From Litorilituus sediminis (GTDB lineage: Bacteria; Pseudomonadota; Gammaproteobacteria; Enterobacterales; Alteromonadaceae), in contig NZ_CP034759.1 of NCBI RefSeq assembly GCF_004295665.1, forward strand, positions 558,001-622,000: a stretch of 64,000 bases of DNA, written 5' to 3'. Positions 35,978-44,203 of this stretch are shown piece after piece. The position numbers and the translations under genes are program-made. The notes under the pieces are model-generated. The model made no database searches. It was not told the origin of the DNA and saw only the letters and a list, made by a program, of their open reading frames with translations. Position 1 is the first letter of the stretch. Every line of letters starts with the position of its first letter.

Positions 35978-38032
35978 TTAAAAGTTAAATGTCACTGAGG
36001 CGCCCACTGTACGTGGGTCAACAATAGCAGAGTAGCCTTGCGGGTAAGCACGACCTGGCGGCTCTGTAGATATTAAACCTTGCTCATCAAACGCGTTATT
36101 AACAAATACAGTTAACTGCCAACTATTAATTTCATAGTTAACATCAAATTTAGCTACCGTGTAATCACCTGCAATGCGCTCATCTGAATTAGTGATCTCA
36201 CCAAAATAGTCATCGACATAATTGACGCTAAAGCCAACATCAAGATCTTCAATAAACCAGTAACGAACGCCAAAATTTGCCGTAACACCTGGCGCAGAAC
36301 TTAACTCATTACCATCAATATGTTGATACGTTTCATTACCATCTTTAATTTCTGACGCTAATAAGCCTAGACCACCATTAATACGTAAATCATCTGTGAT
36401 CATGGCTGATATTTCAAATTCAGCGCCATAGGTAATCACATCGTCAATATTATTAATTTTTCTATCTAAACCAGGTGCTTGGTAACCATCATAATCATTA
36501 TAAAAAATATTAGCACTGACATTGATATTACCTTCATCAAAGCTAGAGCGAATACCGGTTTCAAATGTATTTACGGTTTCAGAGTCATAGTAATAATACT
36601 CACCGCTTGCCCAGTCTAAAGCACCACCACCTGCGTTGTAACCTCGTCTTGCACTAATTGAGGCAGTAGTGGTATCTGATAACTCATATTGTAAAACTAA
36701 CTTAGGTAATTTGATGGTTTTACTTTGATCTAATACTGAGGTTTCATCTAAACCATCGACAACATTAGTAAAGTCACGATACTGTGTTTCTCTTTCAATT
36801 CGACCACCTGCAATAATGCTAAATGCATCAGTAAACGCGTAGCTCACTTCACCATAAACAGCTTTGGAGTCACTTTCATCTTGACCATGGTAACTATAGG
36901 CACTGACACTTTCATAATCTTGTTCACGTTCAAAATAAGCAACACCAACAAAACCTTTAAGTGTGTTACTCATTAAGCCAAAGTTTAATTTTGCATCTAG
37001 GGTTAAGTTTTCTTCATCCATTTGCAGTTGTTGCTGACGAGCGGGGTTTTCTTCATAGGTATCAAAGCCCCAGTTATAATCCATATAGGCTGCTAAGATA
37101 TCAAAACTCATATTGTTATTGATTTCATAATCTATGCGTAAGCTCGTGGTTTTAGATTCGGTATCCATATAGCGCTGTAAAATAGGAATAAAAGCCCAAG
37201 GATGGTCTTGGGTAAAGTAATTACGACCCGTGTTACCTTTTTCTTCATTACTTGTAAAAGTGAATAAAGTACTTAAATTATCTAGTGCCTTTGGCTCCCA
37301 AAGTAACTTACCTTTATATCGCTGAGTTTTCACTTCGTCTAAATCAAATGGCGGTTCATTCTCTTCAAAGATAACGCTGTTATCATAGTCTTCACCATCT
37401 AATATTTGACCTGTTAATCTAAACGCGAGTTCATTATCAATAATAGGACCAGAAGTCATAAATGAAGTATCGATATAGCTACTTTGATTTCTATAGCCTA
37501 CTCGCGCGGCACTTTGCCAATCATAGGTTGGATCTTTGGTTTTAATAAAGATCAAACCACCTATGCTATTACGACCATTACTGGTTGATTGCGGGCCACG
37601 AAATACCTCAATTTGCTCAATATCCCACATCCCGGTATCACCAGTTAGATCGGCCATAAAAGGTTCAGCGACACCATCGATTAATGTGGTAACACGAGGT
37701 TTAGCACCACCAGAAACACCATTAAATCCGGTACCTGAGCCATTACCCGAAATACCACGAATGTCAGGAGCAGCACCAGATAACACCACAACATTGGGGA
37801 TCTCAGCAATAGCGCTACTGACACTAATATGCTGTAAACTTTTTAACGATTCCTCAGTAATAACAGACACAGAAGATGCAGTATCTTTTAGCTTACGATT
37901 TGCTTTTTCACCATAAACAACAATCGTTTCGAGCGATTGTTCTTCATCAGCTACAACATCATCTGCTAAGGCATTTTGACAAACAGCAGTGAACACAGCA
38001 CAAGCCACTGCACTTAATTTTTTAGTAAACAT
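35978..38032 (-). CDS. TonB-dependent siderophore receptor
   Basis: Outer-membrane gated barrel of 684 residues. A signal peptide (about 1-23, ending ALA-DD) precedes a TonB-box-like stretch LETIVVYGEK. The plug domain (about 45-165) has SSVSVITEESLKSL, RGISGNGSGTGFNGVSGGAKPRVTTLIDG and IEVFRGPQSTSNGRNSIGGLIFI. The 22-strand-type barrel ends in the canonical C-terminal aromatic TVGASVTFNF. The upstream Fur box and the neighbouring iron module point to ferric siderophore uptake, but the ligand cannot be read from the sequence. Confidence 0.94.
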   Translation of the reverse strand: MFTKKLSAVACAVFTAVCQNALADDVVADEEQSLETIVVYGEKANRKLKDTASSVSVITEESLKSLQHISVSSAIAEIPNVVVLSGAAPDIRGISGNGSGTGFNGVSGGAKPRVTTLIDGVAEPFMADLTGDTGMWDIEQIEVFRGPQSTSNGRNSIGGLIFIKTKDPTYDWQSAARVGYRNQSSYIDTSFMTSGPIIDNELAFRLTGQILDGEDYDNSVIFEENEPPFDLDEVKTQRYKGKLLWEPKALDNLSTLFTFTSNEEKGNTGRNYFTQDHPWAFIPILQRYMDTESKTTSLRIDYEINNNMSFDILAAYMDYNWGFDTYEENPARQQQLQMDEENLTLDAKLNFGLMSNTLKGFVGVAYFEREQDYESVSAYSYHGQDESDSKAVYGEVSYAFTDAFSIIAGGRIERETQYRDFTNVVDGLDETSVLDQSKTIKLPKLVLQYELSDTTTASISARRGYNAGGGALDWASGEYYYYDSETVNTFETGIRSSFDEGNINVSANIFYNDYDGYQAPGLDRKINNIDDVITYGAEFEISAMITDDLRINGGLGLLASEIKDGNETYQHIDGNELSSAPGVTANFGVRYWFIEDLDVGFSVNYVDDYFGEITNSDERIAGDYTVAKFDVNYEINSWQLTVFVNNAFDEQGLISTEPPGRAYPQGYSAIVDPRTVGASVTFNF

Positions 38033-38111
38033 TATTTTCCCTTAAAATTTGAAAATTATTCTTTTAGGACAATGTGATGGATATAATTATGGTTGTTTTT
38101 CATCGCTGTGA

Positions 38112-38163
38112 ATTATACCTAAACACTCATCAATGAGAAGTAAAATGATAACAATTATCATTT
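38112..38163 (-). promoter_or_regulatory. Fur box and -10 upstream of the TonB receptor
   Basis: Palindrome AAATGATAA-CAA-TTATCATTT at 38143-38163, a good Fur-box match. On the minus strand TATAAT follows at 38117-38112, with the -35 region next to the palindrome. This predicts iron repression of the receptor. Confidence 0.78.
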
Positions 38164-38431
38164 TTACCATGTATAAATTCGAAAGATACTAAATGAGTTA
38201 ATGATATATAAATTTATTAAGAAATTAATGACGTTAGCCCTACACTATCAGAATATAAGAGCTAACAATGTTGGAGGTGTACACAGCAGGCCTGATTAAA
38301 AAAATAAGACGAATGCCTCAATTATCAAATCAGCGCCGTGATTAATTTTTACCTTAAATCAATCTTTTTAGAGTAAATTAGCATCAACTGGCAACTAGCA
38401 TAACTACCCTGCTACGCAAATCTATTGGAGT

Positions 38432-38638
38432 TAACTAACCTCAGGTTTGCATAAGAAATCGCGCCAAACCTAATCAAATCAATAGGCTATGGATTTTTTT
38501 AATTTCTAGCTAGATATTATTGTCTGAATTCAAGGCTTTTTGAAGTAGGAATAGTTAGCTATTTCACTTCAAAATAACGAAGAAGTCAGTAAAAATAGCG
38601 GCTAGAAACGCATGGCTTATGTGAAGCTGAGGTTAACT
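38432..38638. mobile_element. MITE-like element of about 195 bp with terminal inverted repeats
   Basis: The left end reads ACCTCAGGTTTGCATAAG from 38438, and the complement of the right end reads ACCTCAGCTTCACATAAG ending at 38632. The ends match at ACCTCAG, TT and CATAAG (about 15 of 18). Both are bordered by the same hexamer TAACTA (38432-38437 and 38633-38638), a likely target duplication. There is no open frame of note inside. It lies in the 614-base gap between the TonB receptor and the GNAT genes; the left half of that gap (38164-38431) shows nothing I can name besides AT-rich sequence. The transposase family that mobilises it is unknown. Confidence 0.65.
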
Positions 38639-38646
38639 ACAAAAAA

Positions 38647-39177
38647 CTATAATTTTTCATTCAAGTCAGTTAATGATTGCCAGCCTACTAAAAACTCTTT
38701 TGCTTTATTACCGCACGGTGTATGCCAATAAGCTGTTGCTAGCTCTTTTGCTCCAATAGATTGATAAAACCCTATTGCTTTAGGGTTACATTCCAGCACT
38801 TCTAAATACAAAGGCGCATTTGGATAATTATTTAATAACCAAGTTATTGCGGTTTTAATTAATCGTTTACCAATCCCCTGACCTTTACAATCAGCGCTGA
38901 CATGCAGGTTATCGATAATACTGCCATAATCATTATGATTTGCACCAAAACAACAGATAAAGCCGACAAGGTTATTATTGAGTTCAGCAACTAATACTAA
39001 TTGATTTGCCTTTGGCGCTTTAAGTCGCTCTGTCCATAACGCAGTGCGCTCTGCCACAACATCATCTTTAAGGTATTTAGAAGACAACACTTGCGCATAC
39101 ACATCGCGCCAGCTATTTGCATGCAAATTAGCAATAAGGTTTAAATCATCAATTGTTGCAGCTCTTAAATTCATCAT
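38647..39177 (-). CDS. GNAT-family N-acetyltransferase
   Basis: A 176-residue acetyltransferase with the acetyl-CoA site motif LHVSADCKGQGIGKRLIKTAI (R/QxxGxG/A as KGQGIG, about 95-115). NLRAATIDDLNLIANLHANSWRDVYAQVL lies at the start and LEVLECNPKAIGFYQSIGAKEL near the end. The acceptor substrate is unknown. Its start overlaps the stop of the upstream GNAT gene by 4 bases, so the pair is co-translated. Confidence 0.88.
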   Translation of the reverse strand: MMNLRAATIDDLNLIANLHANSWRDVYAQVLSSKYLKDDVVAERTALWTERLKAPKANQLVLVAELNNNLVGFICCFGANHNDYGSIIDNLHVSADCKGQGIGKRLIKTAITWLLNNYPNAPLYLEVLECNPKAIGFYQSIGAKELATAYWHTPCGNKAKEFLVGWQSLTDLNEKL

Positions 39178-39674
39178 GTTCTTCTTTTTAGTAATGCATA
39201 TAAATGTTCATCGTTGTATTTACCGTACTTATAAGCAGACTGGTTTAAAATTCCCTCTAATTTAAAGCCCGCATTTTTCATCACTCCGATTGAAGCAATA
39301 TTATCTGCATTAACCGGGTTGTAAATACGTGTAATATGGGTACTTGAAAACAGTAACTGAGTAAACAGCATGGTAGCTTTTGATGCTATCCCCTTACCCC
39401 ATAAGTTTTTAGTTATCCAATAACCCAACTCAGCACTATGTTGATAATCAAAAGATTGCAGGTAAACACCTATTACGCCACAAAATTCGCCTTTAAAGGT
39501 AATCGCTTTAGATATTGCCTTGTCTTTACTACCCTGATTTATCCACCACAGTGCATCTTCTTCACGATATGGCTGAGGTATCTTAGAGGATAAATGATGA
39601 ATAACATCTTCATCGTTCAAGGCTGCAACAATCAAAGGGGTATCTGTAATTGTTAGCTCTCTTAACGCAACCAT
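39174..39674 (-). CDS. GNAT-family acetyltransferase, RimJ/RimL type
   Basis: A 166-residue protein of the RimJ/RimL/SpeG-like branch: VALRELTITDTPLIVAALNDEDV at the start, ELGYWITKNLWGKGIASKATMLF (acetyl-CoA loop WGKGIA), and NIASIGVMKNAGFKLEGILNQSAYKYGKYNDEHLYALLK at the end. It probably acetylates an amino group of a small molecule or protein terminus. First of a two-gene GNAT pair. Confidence 0.88.
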   Translation of the reverse strand: MVALRELTITDTPLIVAALNDEDVIHHLSSKIPQPYREEDALWWINQGSKDKAISKAITFKGEFCGVIGVYLQSFDYQHSAELGYWITKNLWGKGIASKATMLFTQLLFSSTHITRIYNPVNADNIASIGVMKNAGFKLEGILNQSAYKYGKYNDEHLYALLKRRT

Positions 39675-39701
39675 GCACTTCCTATAAGAATAATCGAATT
39701 G

Positions 39702-40019
39702 CTATAAACCATAATCTTTTTCTACCTTGGCAATTCTGACACGATAAGCCTCATACCAAAGTTTACGGCCTGTCTCTTGCGCTTCTAAGTGCTCAGTATT
39801 GGCTTTCCAATGCTTAATATCTTGCAAATTTTGCCAATAAGATACCGTAATACCGACACCTTCTCTGGCAGATTCAACGCCAAGAAAGCCTGGTTGTTGC
39901 TGCGCCAAGGTCATCATTTTCTCCGCCATCTTGTTATAACCATTATCTGTTTGGCTACGAATGGAGGTAAAAATTACCGCATAATATGGTGGTTTAGGTG
40001 TATCAGCAATAACTGTCAT
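39702..40019 (-). CDS. Antibiotic biosynthesis monooxygenase (ABM)-like protein
   Basis: A 105-residue dimeric alpha/beta-barrel type protein: YYAVIFTSIRSQTDNGYNKMAEKMMTLAQQQPGFLGVESARE followed by ISYWQNLQDIKHWKANTEHLEAQETGRKLWYEAYRVRIAKVEKDYG. The YWxxxxxIxxWKxNxEHxxAQ pattern is typical of ABM-domain proteins of the YqjZ type. Such proteins can be small oxygenases or of unknown function. Confidence 0.82.
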   Translation of the reverse strand: MTVIADTPKPPYYAVIFTSIRSQTDNGYNKMAEKMMTLAQQQPGFLGVESAREGVGITVSYWQNLQDIKHWKANTEHLEAQETGRKLWYEAYRVRIAKVEKDYGL

Positions 40020-40058
40020 AAATCGTCCTTCAGGGTTGCTTCTTATCCAGCTATGCTA

Positions 40059-40403
40059 CTAAAGCATACCTTTATTGCAATACGTTGCCTTTTCAAAGTC
40101 TCTGATATTCATGGCGATATTATCAACCGATGGAAATAACTGTACTAGTTTGTTAACAACAGCATAAGATAACGCTGCTTTTTGCTCTTGCGTTCTGCCC
40201 TGCATGATATCGGCAAAGACATGAATAAAATCGACCTTTTTATTACCAACACGGTAGTTTGCAAAAGGTTTTACCCTGACTTTTATATCAGATTCAATAA
40301 AAAGGCCACTGGCTTTGGCAACAAAAAACAATTGCTCATTGATGTTATCTTCATCATGAGTGGCTAATACGGTGTCTGAACATTCAACGACAAAATGAGG
40401 CAT
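40059..40403 (-). CDS. 5-carboxymethyl-2-hydroxymuconate isomerase-like tautomerase
   Basis: A 114-residue protein of the CHMI/tautomerase superfamily. It begins MPHFVVECSD with the N-terminal proline (Pro2) that acts as the base after Met removal. It has FIHVFADIMQGRTQEQKAALSYAVV in the middle, typical of CHMI. No other homoprotocatechuate-pathway gene is nearby, so its in vivo substrate is uncertain. Confidence 0.82.
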   Translation of the reverse strand: MPHFVVECSDTVLATHDEDNINEQLFFVAKASGLFIESDIKVRVKPFANYRVGNKKVDFIHVFADIMQGRTQEQKAALSYAVVNKLVQLFPSVDNIAMNIRDFEKATYCNKGML

Positions 40404-40453
40404 ATTTATCCTTTAGTTATATAAGCGTTATATTAGTTGTGATTAAAAGCTGG

Positions 40454-41050
40454 CTAGCCCATGGCGGTATAATTAGGCTGCTGTTCAATTCGGCTAAGCC
40501 AGGCTTGAATAGCTGGATACTGCTTCAAATCAAAACCACCTTCGTGTGCAACATGGGTATACGCGTATAAAGCGATATCTGCGGTAGAAAGTTTATCGTC
40601 AACTAAATAATCGCTTTGTCTTAGTTGCTGCTCCATAACAGCTAATGCTTTATGGCCACCTTGTTGCTTTGCTTGATACTCTGCTTTTCTATCTGCAGGT
40701 AAACCTAGGTACTTAGCGATAAACCTTGCTACTGCTATGTATGGCTCATGGCTATATTGTTCAAAAAATTGCCATTGCTGAATTTTGGCATAACGAAAGG
40801 TATCTTCACCAATCAGATCTGTGCCAGCAGCAAGGTAATTTATAATGGCATTTGATTCAGCAATAAAACGACCGTCATCTAAAGCAAGTAGAGGAATTTT
40901 ACCATTGGGGTTCATAGCTAAAAATTCAGCGGTTGTTGTTTCTTTTGCTAAAATATCAACATCAATCCATTGATGCTCTATCTCTAACAACGACATAAGC
41001 AATTTAATTTTATAACAATTTCCTGACTTACTATCACCGTAAACTTTCAC
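40454..41050 (-). CDS. Glutathione S-transferase family protein
   Basis: A 198-residue GST. The thioredoxin-like domain (1-77) has KVYGDSKSGNCYKIKLLMSLLEIEHQWIDVD, with Ser/Cys near the glutathione site, then NPNGKIPLLALDDGRFIAESNAIINYLA (cis-Pro P53-type and ES motif). The helical domain has DYLVDDKLSTADIALYAYTHVA with the N-cap box. It probably conjugates or reduces electrophiles. It lies 13 bases after a GNAT gene. Confidence 0.9.
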   Translation of the reverse strand: MKVYGDSKSGNCYKIKLLMSLLEIEHQWIDVDILAKETTTAEFLAMNPNGKIPLLALDDGRFIAESNAIINYLAAGTDLIGEDTFRYAKIQQWQFFEQYSHEPYIAVARFIAKYLGLPADRKAEYQAKQQGGHKALAVMEQQLRQSDYLVDDKLSTADIALYAYTHVAHEGGFDLKQYPAIQAWLSRIEQQPNYTAMG

Positions 41051-41063
41051 ATTGACCCCTTCT

Positions 41064-41558
41064 TCAATCGTCGTTGCCTAAACGTTTAACATAGACACCA
41101 TAGTCTACGCCTAAAAGCGTTGGCGCATCAGCCGTTTTCTCAAAGCCCATAGCTAAGTACATAGTTAAAGCCGACTTCATTATCGAACTGGTATGTAAGG
41201 CAATTTGTTTATTTTTACCACTACGCGCTTTATCAATACAAGCTTGGGTTAACTTCATGCCAATGCCTTGTCCCCGAGCTTTAGGAGCAACCACTAACAT
41301 GCGAATAATTGGCGTATTATCGGGAAAATAGTCAGCCTTTTCTGACTGAGCGCCCACATAAGCTACTGCTCCTACAATCTCATTAGCTATAGTGGCAACA
41401 AAAATATCAGCCGAGCTTGCCAGCTCAGCAAAACACCTTAAGCGCTTAACTAATGCTGGCCAATCTTCATAGGCTTGTTGATATTCCTGAAACGCTAGTA
41501 CCGCTAAATCAGCTAATTTATCTTTATCGCTTACTTTAAAACTGCGTATGGCTAGCAT
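41064..41558 (-). CDS. GNAT-family N-acetyltransferase
   Basis: A 164-residue acetyltransferase: LAIRSFKVSDKDKLADLAVLAF at the start, IIRMLVVAPKARGQGIGMKLTQACIDKA with the acetyl-CoA loop RGQGIG (about 95-100), and MYLAMGFEKTADAPTLLGVDYGVYVKRL at the end. Same-direction neighbours are a GST and an alpha/beta hydrolase at short distances, suggesting one transcript. Confidence 0.87.
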   Translation of the reverse strand: MLAIRSFKVSDKDKLADLAVLAFQEYQQAYEDWPALVKRLRCFAELASSADIFVATIANEIVGAVAYVGAQSEKADYFPDNTPIIRMLVVAPKARGQGIGMKLTQACIDKARSGKNKQIALHTSSIMKSALTMYLAMGFEKTADAPTLLGVDYGVYVKRLGNDD

Positions 41559-41575
41559 AACTTCTTGATACTCTG

Positions 41576-42517
41576 TTAACGCGATACTCTGTTAATAAAC
41601 TGAACAATTGCTTCAACTAATTCTGGCATGATAGGTAAATCAGCTTGATTATAGGTAGCAAAGTTTGCTTGCGGATTTATACTTGCCTCTTTAAAAATGT
41701 GATTCATCTTAGTAATAATCACTTTTTCAGCCGCATTATTTGCCTTAGCCAATTTATTTACATCCGCTACAGTAACTTGCAAGTCAGTTTCCCCTTGAAC
41801 CAGTAAAATAGGTTTATTTAATTGAGCAATTTCTTTTTGCGGATCATATTTTAGCCAAGAAATCATATAAGGCTGTACACTGGGACGAAATAAAGACATG
41901 AGATAATTAGGTACATTATCAACCGTTTGACCTTGCTTTAACTTTTCTAAAATAGGAATCGTATTAGTTAACACAAACTCAGCTTGTTTGCTAAGCTGTT
42001 GGCGAATCGTTTCATCAATAGGCTGACCAACCCCTGCCAGAGAAATATATTTATCTACCTGCTTATGGTGAGCCGCTAACATACCAATCAGCGCACCTTC
42101 ACTGTGACCAATAACAATAATTTGCTCAAATTGCTTATTGTTAGCTAAGTAATCAAGCCAAGCGTTAGCGTCTTCAATATAGTGTTCGAATCTTAAATTT
42201 TTCTCGGCTAAGCCGGCAGTTTTGCTGGCGCCAATACCACGCTTATCGTACCTTAACGATGAGATACCTTTTTCGCCCAAAGCATTTGCCAACATTTTCA
42301 GCGAGTTATTAACCATTTTAGGGTTATTGCCATTTCTGTCGGTAGGGCCAGAGCCTGCAATAATTAAAGCAACTGTTTTAGTTTCACCTTCAACGTCAAG
42401 TAAACTTCCCTGTAAAGTTCCTGTCTCGGTATGAACAGAAACTAATTGTTCATTTGCCAGCACTTGAGTGCTAAACAACAAGCCTGTCATCAAAGCCAAA
42501 CAATGAGTAATTCTCAT
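41576..42517 (-). CDS. Secreted alpha/beta hydrolase
   Basis: A 313-residue protein with a signal peptide (1-21, ending VLA-NE) and an alpha/beta-hydrolase fold. It has ALIIAGSGPTDRNGNN, LRYDKRGIGAS, nucleophile elbow GHSEG at 137-141, the acid region PILLVQGETDLQV and the histidine in ITKMNHIFKEA. It is similar in layout to periplasmic serine aminopeptidase/S9-like hydrolases. Substrate unknown. Confidence 0.88.
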   Translation of the reverse strand: MRITHCLALMTGLLFSTQVLANEQLVSVHTETGTLQGSLLDVEGETKTVALIIAGSGPTDRNGNNPKMVNNSLKMLANALGEKGISSLRYDKRGIGASKTAGLAEKNLRFEHYIEDANAWLDYLANNKQFEQIIVIGHSEGALIGMLAAHHKQVDKYISLAGVGQPIDETIRQQLSKQAEFVLTNTIPILEKLKQGQTVDNVPNYLMSLFRPSVQPYMISWLKYDPQKEIAQLNKPILLVQGETDLQVTVADVNKLAKANNAAEKVIITKMNHIFKEASINPQANFATYNQADLPIMPELVEAIVQFINRVSR

Positions 42518-42597
42518 AGCATTCCTTTTCTATAACATTAAATGCAGCTAACGCGCTGAAAATTAAATTAATAGCCTGTTTTATACAACAATATTAC

Positions 42598-42629
42598 AAA
42601 AGCTCAAAGCATGGATGTTTTGAGCTTTT
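42598..42629 (-). terminator. Terminator-like hairpin after the DUF2268-like gene
   Basis: AAAAGCTCAAA and TTTGAGCTTTT, 11-bp stem with a 10-base loop, 33 bases after the stop of the minus-strand peptidase-like gene. The T-run is short. Confidence 0.65.
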
Positions 42630-42661
42630 ATAGAAATTGTCAGAAAGTATGTCTAAAAAAA

Positions 42662-43390
42662 TTATTCACTTAAAACGACTGCTAAGATTGCTTCTGGCGT
42701 CATATTACTTAGCGCTAAAATGTCTTTATTGGTTTTTTCCATCGCTTGGTGAACCACATAACGGCCAATACGATAACCGATCACACTTCTACCGTCAGGA
42801 TGAAAACCACTCACCCAGTGACCATAATTAGCATCTTTAGGTAAATTCATAATTTCATCTAACCACTGTGCGGCTTGTTCGGGGTAGTCATAAGCAAGAG
42901 GAAAATATTCATCAGTATAAGTATCAGCAAAAACACTTGCTAAGCCTTCATTAACCGTGGCAACGGGAATACCAGGTTGTACACCAAATCTATTCTCGGT
43001 CATTGTCCATCCACGGGCTAAATGATGCATTTCATGATAAAGGCTTGAGGTAAGCGCCGTATCTGCCGAGCCAATCACGCCATTTTTAGAGGCTGTCGAT
43101 AATGTTACTTCTAATAAACCAGGCGCATCTGCCCGACCAAATACCCCGCCGACCATATCAATATTACGATCTGTGGTGACCACATTAACGGTAATGGTTT
43201 CATCCAATGTTGGTAGTAACTTTCTCACTTCTTGCTCTGATTGATTAATTATTTTACTGATATGGGCTTTTTCTTCGTTGGTAAATGGATAAGCATCGCT
43301 ATTAAAATTAACCTTAGTGGCTGCCATGCTTGATGCTGCAAAACCTAAGAATAATGTAGATGCGATAGTTAGTTTTATTTTTGTGTTCAT
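42662..43390 (-). CDS. Exported putative zinc metallopeptidase (DUF2268-like)
   Basis: A 242-residue protein with a signal peptide (1-23, MNTKIKLTIASTLFLGFAASSMA). The zinc motif HExxH is present as H119-E-M-H-H123. A downstream N147-E148-G could supply the third ligand, as in the DUF2268 and gluzincin-like families. LLPTLDETITVNVVTTDRNI and NEGLASVFADTYT are consistent. It is probably active in the periplasm. It is monocistronic, with a hairpin after it. Confidence 0.75.
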   Translation of the reverse strand: MNTKIKLTIASTLFLGFAASSMAATKVNFNSDAYPFTNEEKAHISKIINQSEQEVRKLLPTLDETITVNVVTTDRNIDMVGGVFGRADAPGLLEVTLSTASKNGVIGSADTALTSSLYHEMHHLARGWTMTENRFGVQPGIPVATVNEGLASVFADTYTDEYFPLAYDYPEQAAQWLDEIMNLPKDANYGHWVSGFHPDGRSVIGYRIGRYVVHQAMEKTNKDILALSNMTPEAILAVVLSE

Positions 43391-43547
43391 TTTTATAACC
43401 TCATTAAAAAGAACACTTTTGATAGCAAACCTAAGTTCAACAACATAACCAATTGATTTACATGAAATTTATATCATTAAGTGTTATCAAAAAAAATAGC
43501 AAAAGCAAATAAATAGTGAATTTAACCAACGTAATTAGTTAAATTCA

Positions 43548-43925
43548 CTAATGTTTTTTATTTGTTTGCTCTTTTAGTAACCAAGCTAAAGAGTAAAACA
43601 TAGCTATAGCAAAACAATCAATTAAATAGCCAGAGCCTTGGCTAAAGTCCGTAATAGGAAATGACACTGTAATAGGTGAAATATGAGGCATTATGCTGTG
43701 CTTATCCACCAAACGAATGCTCTGTGAAATAAACAAAAGCATAGAAGTAATTAACGCTATCCGCTTTTGATGCCATACTCCCCAAGCACCATAAGTTGGA
43801 ATAAGCACATAAAGCGATGTGGCAATAACATATACCATCGGACTTGCCAGCTCAGTAAAAAGCACAATGCTTAAACCAATTACCCCATAACAAGCAAGAA
43901 TAAGACTAATAATTTTATATTTCAT
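43548..43925 (-). CDS. Hypothetical four-helix membrane protein
   Basis: A 125-residue inner-membrane protein with about four hydrophobic helices: IISLILACYGVIGLSIVLF, VYVIATSLYVLIPTYGAWGVW, IALITSMLLFISQSI and YLIDCFAIAMFYSLAWLL. I do not recognise a family. It follows the esterase remnant by 20 bases. Confidence 0.65.
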   Translation of the reverse strand: MKYKIISLILACYGVIGLSIVLFTELASPMVYVIATSLYVLIPTYGAWGVWHQKRIALITSMLLFISQSIRLVDKHSIMPHISPITVSFPITDFSQGSGYLIDCFAIAMFYSLAWLLKEQTNKKH

Positions 43926-43945
43926 AGGGTCAATTGTAGATTGAG

Positions 43946-44203
43946 TTACTTATTACCGTCATTGGCAAGTAACCAGCGTAAACCATGATACCAACTCAGT
44001 AATGCCACAGTACCATGACTTTCATGCGCAAAATATTGGCTTTTTACTTGAAACGTAGCAGATAGATTCTGCTCTAATCTTTTGCTAAAAGCTTGTCCCC
44101 ATTGTAAATTGGTTGCACCTATCTCAGCAAATGCCTGATTGTTGGCAAAAGCCAAATAAACGTTAGCGTTAAGCAATTGCTTGCAAGTGCCAATGCTAAA
44201 ACA
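43946..44203 (-). pseudogene. C-terminal remnant of an esterase-type alpha/beta hydrolase
   Basis: An open stretch with no ATG (a TTG at 44176 is the only candidate start). It encodes GQAFSKRLEQNLSATFQVKSQYFAHESHGTVALLSWYHGLRWLL, which looks like the end of IroE/D-type esterases, including the catalytic His in ESHGTV. The serine nucleophile and the rest are absent. The frame begins directly after the TAG of the outer-membrane-protein gene and is in the same frame, pointing to a deletion that joined the two. Probably not functional. Confidence 0.7.

Noticed and set aside
38269..38346. 25-codon frame in the gap before the MITE-like element
   Set aside because: Too short, no recognisable product, no support beyond an ATG and stop.
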